The notes under the pieces are model-generated. The model saw only the letters and a program-made list of their open reading frames with translations, did not search any database and was not told the DNA's origin. Below, in pieces: positions 1 through 5,778 of a stretch of 13,611 bases of DNA. A program made the translations under genes and the position numbers. Origin of the DNA: Lachnospiraceae bacterium (GTDB lineage Bacteria; Bacillota; Clostridia; Lachnospirales; Lachnospiraceae); contig JAHZAV010000042.1 in NCBI GenBank assembly GCA_019423745.1, forward strand, positions 1 to 13,611. The letters run 5' to 3'. The first letter of the stretch is position 1; the number at the start of each line of letters is the position of its first letter.

Positions 1-52
1 CCCTGCTATAGCGGATTGCAGGTTCAAGGTACCGCTACCACCCCGGCTGCAC
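1..52 (-). ncRNA. ffs: Signal recognition particle RNA (large bacterial type), 5' part
   Basis: Read on the minus strand, this stretch begins GTGCAGCCGGGGTGGTAGCG and ends with CTGCAATCCGCTATAGCAGG. It closely follows the 5' region of the Bacillus subtilis scRNA as I recall it (GTGCTAGACGGGGAGGTAGC and CTGCAATCCGCTCTAGCAGG), which belongs to the large SRP RNA carrying an Alu-like domain. Only about the first 52 nucleotides lie in the window; the Ffh-binding helix would be beyond the left edge. The RNA pairs with Ffh to target membrane proteins to the translocon. The probable 5' end (G at 52) lies 9 nt from the -10 box of a strong promoter, which supports the boundary. The match rests on remembered sequence, not an alignment, but two long blocks plus a correctly placed promoter make it convincing. 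Confidence 0.85.
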
Positions 53-60
53 GATTCATT

Positions 61-89
61 ATTTTACCGTGTTTCCGGTAAAATGTCAA
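61..89 (-). promoter_or_regulatory. Sigma-A promoter of the SRP RNA
   Basis: On the minus strand there is a perfect -35 box TTGACA (plus-strand positions 84-89), a 17-nt spacer (67-83) and a -10 box TAAAAT (61-66). Transcription would start at about 52-54, exactly where the SRP RNA homology begins. The near-consensus boxes fit a highly expressed stable RNA. A 9-bp perfect inverted repeat (ATTTTACCG at 61-69, CGGTAAAAT at 76-84) covers the -10 box and most of the spacer. No T-run follows it in either direction, so it is not a terminator. Confidence 0.8.
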
Positions 90-188
90 TGAATTGTAGG
101 TAAATTCTCTAAATACAAATCTTTGGAATTTGTCGATTTGGATTGGAGACATAATTGCTTTTCGCAAATTCTAAAACAGAAACGTTTG

Positions 189-217
189 TTGTAAATCTCC
201 AGGGAATATAGTAGAAT
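189..217 (+). promoter_or_regulatory. Candidate promoter of the radical SAM gene
   Basis: TTGTAA (189-194), a 17-nt spacer and TAGAAT (212-217) form a possible sigma-A promoter. The -10 box would place the start of transcription at about 224, next to the ATG at 225, giving a leaderless or almost leaderless mRNA. The boxes are only moderately close to consensus, and other weak combinations exist in this AT-rich stretch. Confidence 0.3.
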
Positions 218-224
218 AACAGGC

Positions 225-1958
225 ATGATGAAGAAAATAGTATTAGCAGCCATAAACGCAAAATATATTCATTCCAATTTGGCTGTGTATAGTTTGAAAA
301 GCTATGCACAGTCTTGTTTTGCAGCGCACAGAAACCAAAATGGTTCTGCCGGTGAGCCTTGCATTGAAATTGCAGAATATACCATCAATCAGCAGGAAGA
401 TGATATTTTGGCAGACATCTATAAGAGGAAGCCGGATATGCTCTGCTTTTCTTGTTATATTTGGAATATTTCTGTAGTGGAAGACCTGATAAGGGAAACT
501 GCAAAGGTTTTGCCGGCGACAGAAATCTGGCTGGGAGGGCCGGAGGTATCCTTTGATGCACCTGCTATGCTGGAAAGATTTCCAGAGGTAAAAGGAATTA
601 TGAAAGGGGAGGGCGAAAAAACGTTTTCTGCTCTTGCAGCAGGGGAAGAGCGAAGTGAACTTAGGGGAATTACCTGGAGGAATGAATACGGAGTGATTGA
701 AGATCATCCCTGGAGGGAAATTATGGATTTAAATGATGTTCCTTTTGTCTACAGGGATATGAAAGATTTTGAGCATAAGATTATATATTATGAAAGCAGC
801 AGGGGATGTCCGTTTTCCTGCAGTTACTGTTTGTCATCTGTGGATAAAAAACTTCGTTTTCGCAGTCTGGAATTGGTAAAAAGAGAGCTGCAGTTTTTTC
901 TGGATCATAAAGTTCCACAGGTAAAATTTGTTGATCGTACATTCAACTGCAGTTCCAAACATGCCACAGAAATCTGGAATTATATTCAGGAGCATGATAA
1001 TGGGATTACGAATTTTCATTTTGAAATATCCGCGGATCTTTTAACGGATGAAGAAATTGAACTGATCGGTTCAATGCGGCCGGGGCTGATTCAATTAGAG
1101 ATCGGAGTGCAATCTACCAATCCAGATACAATTAAAGAAATCCGCCGCACTATGCAGTTTCATAAGGTGGCAGAGAAAGTAGAGAAAATCAGAAGAAACC
1201 GTAACATACATCAGCATCTGGATCTGATAGCCGGCCTTCCATATGAAGACCTGGAAAGTTTTGCTCATTCATTTGATGATGTGTACTGTTTAAAGCCTGA
1301 TCAGCTGCAGCTTGGGTTTTTAAAAGTACTTAAAGGCTCCCTTATGGGAACCAATCAAAAAGAGTATAACCTTGTCTATAAAATGCGGCCGCCGTATGAA
1401 GTTTTATCCACAAAATGGCTATCCTATGCTGATGTACTTGTTTTAAAAGGTGTGGAAGAAATGGTAGAAGTATATTACAACAGCGGACAGTTTCCTACTT
1501 CCATACAATTTTTGGAGAAAAAAATAAAATCACCTTTTGAGATATACAAAAGTGTGGCAGAATATTATGAAAGAGAAAAACTGACTGCGCTTCAGCATTC
1601 CAGACCCGCAAGATACCAGATCCTTCTGTCGTATATGGAGGAAATGTTTCCGCAGGACACAGAAAAGTTCAGGGAATGTCTTATCTTTGATTACTATTTG
1701 AGAGAGAATGCTAAAAGCCGCCCTGCCTTTGCGGGAGAATATCAAGTGGAGAAAAAGAAAGTACACCTCTTTTATGAGAGGGAGGAAAAGGAACGAAAAT
1801 ATTTGTCTCATTACACAGATTATGACAAAAATCAAATGAGGAGAATGACGCATTTGGAATATTTTCCGTTAGAATGTCGATACATTTTGTTTGATTACAG
1901 CAGGAGAAATCCCCTGACTAATGATGCATGCTGGATGGAAGTAAAAGTACCGGATTAG
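225..1958 (+). CDS. B12-binding domain radical SAM protein (DUF4080 type)
   Basis: A 577-residue cytoplasmic iron-sulfur protein. Residues 1-150 resemble a cobalamin-binding Rossmann domain, with LGGPEV at 103-108 and a GEGE motif at 128-131. The radical SAM core follows, with the CxxxCxxC cluster motif at C195, C199 and C202 (GCPFSCSYC). These cysteines would hold a [4Fe-4S] cluster that cleaves S-adenosylmethionine. Later blocks IGVQST and GLPYED are typical of the B12-radical SAM class. The C-terminal 160 or so residues fit the DUF4080 tail of this family, and the length is normal for it. The substrate is unknown; relatives include methyltransferases and ring-forming enzymes. The start is supported by the conserved-looking N-terminus (KIVLAAINAKYIHSNLA) and the lack of another Met before residue 72. 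The ribosome binding site is poor: only AGG at 221-223, one base from the first ATG and four from the second (228), which may be the true start. It is transcribed divergently from the SRP RNA. Confidence 0.88.
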   Translation: MMKKIVLAAINAKYIHSNLAVYSLKSYAQSCFAAHRNQNGSAGEPCIEIAEYTINQQEDDILADIYKRKPDMLCFSCYIWNISVVEDLIRETAKVLPATEIWLGGPEVSFDAPAMLERFPEVKGIMKGEGEKTFSALAAGEERSELRGITWRNEYGVIEDHPWREIMDLNDVPFVYRDMKDFEHKIIYYESSRGCPFSCSYCLSSVDKKLRFRSLELVKRELQFFLDHKVPQVKFVDRTFNCSSKHATEIWNYIQEHDNGITNFHFEISADLLTDEEIELIGSMRPGLIQLEIGVQSTNPDTIKEIRRTMQFHKVAEKVEKIRRNRNIHQHLDLIAGLPYEDLESFAHSFDDVYCLKPDQLQLGFLKVLKGSLMGTNQKEYNLVYKMRPPYEVLSTKWLSYADVLVLKGVEEMVEVYYNSGQFPTSIQFLEKKIKSPFEIYKSVAEYYEREKLTALQHSRPARYQILLSYMEEMFPQDTEKFRECLIFDYYLRENAKSRPAFAGEYQVEKKKVHLFYEREEKERKYLSHYTDYDKNQMRRMTHLEYFPLECRYILFDYSRRNPLTNDACWMEVKVPD

Positions 1959-1982
1959 GATGGCCGGGAAACATATGGCAGG

Positions 1983-2011
1983 TTGCAAAAAAAATACAAA
2001 GAGTTTAAAAT
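1983..2011 (+). promoter_or_regulatory. Candidate promoter for the small peptide-vanW-trmL unit
   Basis: TTGCAA (1983-1988), a 17-nt spacer and TAAAAT (2006-2011) make a plausible sigma-A promoter in the gap after the radical SAM gene. Transcription would begin near 2018, about 33 nt before the small ORF at 2051. The -10 box matches consensus at 5 of 6 positions and the -35 box at 4 of 6. There is no clear terminator between the radical SAM gene and this point, so read-through is also possible. Confidence 0.5.
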
Positions 2012-2050
2012 GTAAGCAGCAGATTCGAAAGAAGAGAGGATCATTAAAAA

Positions 2051-2155
2051 ATGAATTTTAATAATAAAAAGACAAGAAGGATCATTGCCATTGTAATTAT
2101 GGTTATTATTGTCGCTATGGTAGCAACATCTGTGATTCCTTCGATTATGGTTTAG
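2051..2155 (+). CDS. Small single-pass membrane protein, 34 residues, function unknown
   Basis: The reading frame encodes MNFNNKKTRRIIA followed by a hydrophobic run of about 20 residues rich in Ile, Val and Met (residues 11-34) and then TAG. A good purine-rich ribosome binding site (AGAGAGGA at about 2033-2040) sits 10 nt before the ATG. The basic N-terminus (KKTRR) before the hydrophobic stretch predicts one membrane helix with the N-terminus inside. It lies 57 bp before the VanW-family gene on the same strand, behind a candidate promoter, so the two are probably cotranscribed. I do not recognise a family. The ribosome binding site, the charge/hydrophobic layout and the position argue that it is a real gene, but short length makes chance hard to exclude. 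Confidence 0.6.
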   Translation: MNFNNKKTRRIIAIVIMVIIVAMVATSVIPSIMV

Positions 2156-2212
2156 AAGCAATTTGATGCAGGAAAGAAGCATAAGGTGGAAAGAGAATAA
2201 AGAGGTGGAAGC

Positions 2213-3775
2213 ATGACGTCAGAAAGCAGGCGCCGCAAAGTCACAAGAAGAATGAGCCTGAAAAGGAAAAGAAGGATGACAGTTTTGTTTTTTATAGCTG
2301 TTTTTTTGATCCTTCTTGTTTTTGCAGGCTCTTATCTTGCACTTAGAAAATATGTAAATACAGTAGAAGACGATATTATTGCAGATAATATTAGCATTGG
2401 AGCTGTGGATGTATCGGGAATGACAAAGGCAGAGGCGAAAAAGCTGCTTAAACAGCATCTGGAAGAGGATCAGTCTTTAAAGGTTTCTCTGAAAACAGAA
2501 AACGGAAGTGCAGATGCAACTTTGGAAGAGCTGGGACTTTCATCCGAGGATCTGGATGAGCTTGTTCAGGAAGCTGTAGATTATGGAAAAAAAGGAAGTA
2601 TTTGGACCAGATATCGGAAAATGAAACGGCTGGAATCAGATGGCTTTGTAATTCGTGAAAAATTTACGTTAGATGAGGATCTGGCAGAAAATATCTTAAG
2701 CGAAAGGGCGGTCCCTCTGATAAAAGGTGCACAGGATGCGGCCATTGAAAAAACTTCTACTGGTTTTAAAATTACACCGGAACAAGAGGGCGAGACAATA
2801 GACATAGATGCAACGGTTGAAAGTATAATCAAGCATTTGAACCAGGAATGGAAGCATGATGATTTTTCGGTACAGGTTTCTACAAAAAAAGAGGAGCCTG
2901 AAATTACAGAAGAAGATCTTTCGGAAATTGAGGATGAACTGGGAAGTTTCTGGACAGACGCCGGTGGTGGAGAAAGATGGAACAATTTAAAAACCGGTAC
3001 AGAAAGGCTGAACGGAAAAATTCTTATGCCGGGGGAAACGTTGTCTGTAGGACAGACTACAGGTCCTTATACAGCGGAAAATGGTTATGTGGAAGCGGGT
3101 GCTTATGAAAATGGGCAGGTGGTTTCAGATTACGGCGGAGGAATATGTCAGGTATCGACAACATTGTATAATGCAGTGATTTATGCAGAGCTGGAAGTGG
3201 TAGAGCGCTCTCCCCATTCTATGACAGTGGGATATGTAAAACCTTCCAGAGATGCAGCGATTGCCGGAGATTATCTGGATTTTAAATTTAAAAACTCCTA
3301 TGATACGCCAATTTATATTTATGGGGAAATCAACAGTAATAATCAGCTTCAGTTTGTTATATATGGCAAAGATACCCGATCTAAAGACAGAACAGTGGAG
3401 TATGAAAGCGAAACAGTCAGTACAACAGAGCATGGAACCACATATAAAGAAAATGCAGAGGCAGCGTTTGGAACAATGACAAGTACTGGAAGCCCTCATG
3501 ATGGTGTTGAAGCAAGACTCTGGAAAATTGTTTATGAGAATGGCGAGGAGATTAGCCGGGAAATTTTTAATACAAGCAGTTATTCCGCATCGGATGAGAT
3601 TATTGAAGTTGGAACGGCCGGTGGCAGTGCAGAAGCAGTGGCGGCTCTGCAGACAGCGATTGCTTCTCAGGACGCTTCTAAGATATCAGAAGCTATCAGT
3701 AAGGGGGGCGGACAGGCAAAGGATCAACAAGAGGAGGCTCAAGAGGAACAGTCAGAGGAACAGCCAGAAACGTAG
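2213..3775 (+). CDS. VanW family protein, membrane-anchored, with putative peptidoglycan-binding domain
   Basis: A 520-residue protein. The first 21 residues are very basic, followed by a membrane helix at about 22-44, so the rest is expected outside the cell. Residues 50-235 look like the YoaR-like putative peptidoglycan-binding repeat region (ISIGAVDVSGMTKAEAKKLL near the start is typical). The VanW domain follows at about 245-395, with its hallmark GGGICQVSTTLYNA including C312, and then PHSMTVGYVKPSRDAAI. After it comes a region resembling a G5 domain (about 395-470) and an acidic Gln/Glu-rich tail (about 500-520). VanW was named from vancomycin-resistance clusters, but most family members are ordinary chromosomal envelope proteins of unknown activity. 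There is no other resistance gene nearby. The start is set by AGAGGTGG at 2200-2207, five bases before the ATG. It is followed after 16 bp by the AIR-synthase-like gene. Confidence 0.88.
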   Translation: MTSESRRRKVTRRMSLKRKRRMTVLFFIAVFLILLVFAGSYLALRKYVNTVEDDIIADNISIGAVDVSGMTKAEAKKLLKQHLEEDQSLKVSLKTENGSADATLEELGLSSEDLDELVQEAVDYGKKGSIWTRYRKMKRLESDGFVIREKFTLDEDLAENILSERAVPLIKGAQDAAIEKTSTGFKITPEQEGETIDIDATVESIIKHLNQEWKHDDFSVQVSTKKEEPEITEEDLSEIEDELGSFWTDAGGGERWNNLKTGTERLNGKILMPGETLSVGQTTGPYTAENGYVEAGAYENGQVVSDYGGGICQVSTTLYNAVIYAELEVVERSPHSMTVGYVKPSRDAAIAGDYLDFKFKNSYDTPIYIYGEINSNNQLQFVIYGKDTRSKDRTVEYESETVSTTEHGTTYKENAEAAFGTMTSTGSPHDGVEARLWKIVYENGEEISREIFNTSSYSASDEIIEVGTAGGSAEAVAALQTAIASQDASKISEAISKGGGQAKDQQEEAQEEQSEEQPET

Positions 3776-3779
3776 GCTC

Positions 3780-3783
3780 GGAG
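3780..3783 (+). promoter_or_regulatory. Ribosome binding site that sets the start of the AIR-synthase-like gene
   Basis: GGAG lies 8 nt before the ATG at 3792, just after the vanW-family stop codon. The open frame extends upstream to 3498, but that part overlaps the VanW-family coding region in another frame and is highly basic with no domain-like character. The downstream ATG is therefore preferred. Confidence 0.6.
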
Positions 3784-3791
3784 ACCAGAAT

Positions 3792-4694
3792 ATGAAAAGT
3801 AAATCTATGGATAAAGTGAACACATATGAAGCAGTAGCAGAGACATCCGTTTTACATGGGAATGACGATGATTTGGCAGTGGTGGCGTTTTACCATGGTT
3901 TATACGCTATGGAAGCTGCCGGGGCCGTTGATCTTAAAGTCAAAGCCCGAATTCAGGTGCCTTCTGCAGGTGAAAAGACCTATATGGCACGTCTGAAGCA
4001 AAACCTGCGAGAGAAAAGCAAAAAAGAAGGAATTGCCAAGGTGGAAATAGAGACCGCAGTAAATGAAGCCATTTTGGTCTCGCAAGCAATTGTTACAGTC
4101 AGTGGAATCAGGGAAAAAAGAAATATAGATTCCAAAGAATCAGAGAAAAAAGAAATCATTATGACAAAATGGGCCGGGATGGAAGGAATGCTTAGAATTT
4201 TGTCAGAAAAGAAGGAAGAGTTATCTGCTCATTTCGCCCCGGCTTTTTTAAGAGAAGCACAGAATTTTGATATACGCCCTAAGAAGATAAAGGAAATAGA
4301 AGCAGTCAGGGAAGCGGGAGCGGATTTGGTACTGCATCTGGGCAGCGGAGGAATACTTGGAGCATTGTGGCGGCTGGCAGAATGCAACGGTACCGGTATG
4401 GAAGTAGAGATGAAACAGATTCCTGTGCTTCAGCAAACGATAGAAATATGTGAATATTTCCGCCTTAACCCTTATCAATTAACTTCGGCCGGATGTTTTC
4501 TTTTTACAGTGGACGATGGAGAACAGGCAGTTAAGAGTCTGGAAGAAAAAGGAATACCAGCGAGAAGAATAGGAAGAACCATACAGGGAAAAGGCAAAAT
4601 AATTCGCAATGGAGAAGAGATTCGTTATCTGGACCGACCAGCCCCAGATGAGATTTATAAAATATTTGATCAGACAGATAAAGGACATCATTGA
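3792..4694 (+). CDS. AIR synthase-related / HypE-like protein
   Basis: A 300-residue protein starting at ATG 3792. The C-terminal half (about 115-295) fits the AIR synthase C-terminal domain shared by HypE, PurM, SelD and ThiL: IIMTKWAGMEG, then LGSGGILGALW (183-193), VEMKQIPVL, and NPYQLTSAGCFLF with TSAGC at 231-235, closest in feel to HypE. The N-terminal half (1-110) should hold the ATP-binding fold, but the usual GDDAAV-type signature is not obvious; only HGNDDDLAVVAF resembles it. It may be a divergent or non-catalytic member. HypE converts a carbamoyl group on HypF to cyanide for NiFe-hydrogenase assembly, but no other hyp gene is present here, so that role should not be assumed. It sits 16 bp after the VanW-family gene and 66 bp before trmL on the same strand. 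Confidence 0.75.
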   Translation: MKSKSMDKVNTYEAVAETSVLHGNDDDLAVVAFYHGLYAMEAAGAVDLKVKARIQVPSAGEKTYMARLKQNLREKSKKEGIAKVEIETAVNEAILVSQAIVTVSGIREKRNIDSKESEKKEIIMTKWAGMEGMLRILSEKKEELSAHFAPAFLREAQNFDIRPKKIKEIEAVREAGADLVLHLGSGGILGALWRLAECNGTGMEVEMKQIPVLQQTIEICEYFRLNPYQLTSAGCFLFTVDDGEQAVKSLEEKGIPARRIGRTIQGKGKIIRNGEEIRYLDRPAPDEIYKIFDQTDKGHH

Positions 4695-4760
4695 AGAAGA
4701 GAAGTGATCGGAGACTTTAGAGATCCTCTCTGATGAGTACAAAAAAGGAGAAAAGAATAT

Positions 4761-5255
4761 ATGCTGAATATCGTACTGCATGAACCGGAGATTCCGGCCA
4801 ATACAGGAAATATTGGAAGAACATGTGTGGCTGCCGGGGCCAGGCTTCATCTGATTGAACCGCTGGGGTTCCGGTTAGATGAAAAGAGTTTGAAACGGGC
4901 CGGAATGGATTACTGGAAGGATCTTGATGTGAAAACCTACATTGATTATGAAGATTTTCTGGAAAAAAATCCGGGAGCAAAAATTTATATGGCAACCACA
5001 AAAGCTGAAAAAACATACACAGAGGTAACCTACGAACCGGACTGTTATATTATGTTCGGAAAGGAAAGTGCAGGAATACCGGAGGAGATTTTGGTAAAAC
5101 ATAAAGAGGAAAGTATACGAATCCCGATGGTAGGAGACATCCGTTCGTTAAATCTGGGAAACTCTGTTGCAATTGTTCTGTATGAAGCACTTCGGCAAAA
5201 TGGTTTTGCAGGAATGTGCAAAGAAGGGCATTTACACCGTCTGGAATGGGAGTAA
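4761..5255 (+). CDS. trmL: tRNA (cytidine/uridine-34-2'-O)-methyltransferase TrmL
   Basis: A 164-residue SPOUT-class methyltransferase, close to the usual length of about 155-165. It transfers a methyl group from S-adenosylmethionine to the 2'-OH of the wobble nucleotide in certain leucine tRNAs. Motif 1 is NTGNIGRTC (14-22), including R20. Motif 2 is FGKESAGIPEEI (99-110). Motif 3 is IPMVGDIRSLNLGNSVAIV (121-139), which forms the trefoil knot and cofactor pocket. The motif-3 position that is often Ser (NLSN) is Gly here (NLGN), so the family call is firm but the exact specificity is inherited from it. The start has a strong AAGGAG about 9 nt upstream. It is the last gene of its unit: the terminator hairpin overlaps its final codons and stop. 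Confidence 0.92.
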   Translation: MLNIVLHEPEIPANTGNIGRTCVAAGARLHLIEPLGFRLDEKSLKRAGMDYWKDLDVKTYIDYEDFLEKNPGAKIYMATTKAEKTYTEVTYEPDCYIMFGKESAGIPEEILVKHKEESIRIPMVGDIRSLNLGNSVAIVLYEALRQNGFAGMCKEGHLHRLEWE

Positions 5256-5270
5256 ATGCCCTTCTTTTAT
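5221..5270 (+). terminator. Intrinsic terminator after trmL
   Basis: A perfect 15-bp inverted repeat, AAGAAGGGCATTTAC (5221-5235) and GTAAATGCCCTTCTT (5252-5266), encloses a 16-nt loop and is followed by TTAT. The 5' arm lies inside the last codons of trmL and the stop codon falls in the 3' arm. A second T-run (about 5285-5291) lies just downstream. It separates the trmL unit from the V-ATPase operon. Confidence 0.75.
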
Positions 5271-5368
5271 TGAGCCAATTGCTATTTTTTTACAAGACTG
5301 ATTAAAAGAGAAATTGTTTGAATTGAGTGATTATTGCGGGCTGTGATTTAAAAGTTGAGACTTTAAAC

Positions 5369-5397
5369 TGGACTTTTCTATTAATCCATAGTAAAAT
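5369..5397 (+). promoter_or_regulatory. Candidate promoter of the V-type ATPase operon
   Basis: TGGACT (5369-5374), a 17-nt spacer and TAAAAT (5392-5397) give a plausible sigma-A promoter with transcription starting near 5404, about 20 nt before ntpF. An alternative is TTGAGA (5355-5360), 18 nt and TATTAA (5379-5384). The 169-bp gap between trmL and ntpF otherwise holds only the terminator and AT-rich sequence, so the operon promoter should be here. Confidence 0.5.
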
Positions 5398-5424
5398 CGT
5401 AACTACAAGAGAGGTGGTGAACAC

Positions 5425-5733
5425 ATGGTAGAGGAAACCATTAAGTCCATAAAGGAGACAGAAAGACAGGCGGAAGAGCTTGTAAAACAGGCAGAAGAAA
5501 AATGCCGGGGGATCCTTGAACATGCATCGGTGGAAGCGAAGGAGATGAAAGATAAAACGCTCGAGGATGCAAAATCTAAAGCTAAGGCAGAAATGGAAGC
5601 TGCCCGCGCCGAGGGAGACGAGACAGCAAAAAAAGCGCTTGAAGAGGTAAATGAACAAGTTGCTGCGCTCAAAGAAGAAGCGGGGAAAAAGATGGATGAA
5701 GCGATTCATGCCGTCATTAACAATCTCGTCTGA
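5425..5733 (+). CDS. ntpF: V-type ATPase peripheral stalk subunit (NtpF, G/H-type)
   Basis: A 102-residue, highly charged protein with no membrane segment. Nearly the whole length (about 5-95) reads as a Glu/Lys/Ala-rich coiled coil with heptad-like spacing. That is typical of the small stalk subunit that pairs with NtpE to hold the catalytic head still against the rotor. Sequence alone is low-complexity, so the call leans on position: first gene of an ntp operon, as in E. hirae. AGAGAGGTGGTG just before the ATG is a strong ribosome binding site. It is 45 bp before ntpI. Confidence 0.85.
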   Translation: MVEETIKSIKETERQAEELVKQAEEKCRGILEHASVEAKEMKDKTLEDAKSKAKAEMEAARAEGDETAKKALEEVNEQVAALKEEAGKKMDEAIHAVINNLV

Positions 5734-5778
5734 TGTGGGAATGATCATCACAAAAACGGAAAAAGGAGGGATGAGTCT

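Noticed and set aside
61..84. Inverted repeat as an intrinsic terminator
   Set aside because: No T-run follows on either strand, and its arms coincide with the -10 box and spacer of the SRP RNA promoter.
2166..2216. A 16-residue open frame overlapping the vanW-family start codon
   Set aside because: There is no ribosome binding site and the sequence is mostly the purine-rich leader of the next gene; a leader-peptide role cannot be supported.
2213..3775. Vancomycin resistance determinant
   Set aside because: VanW-domain proteins are common chromosomal envelope proteins in Clostridia, and no vanH, vanA/B, vanX or two-component genes are present.
3498..3791. Upstream in-frame extension of the AIR-synthase-like reading frame (98 extra residues)
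   Set aside because: It overlaps the VanW-family coding region in another frame, is strongly basic with no domain-like pattern, and the GGAG-supported ATG at 3792 just after the vanW stop is a better start.
4719..4731. AGAGA-TCC-TCTCT hairpin before trmL as a terminator
   Set aside because: Only 5 bp with a 3-nt loop and no following T-run; the trmL ribosome binding site comes soon after, so read-through into trmL is more likely.
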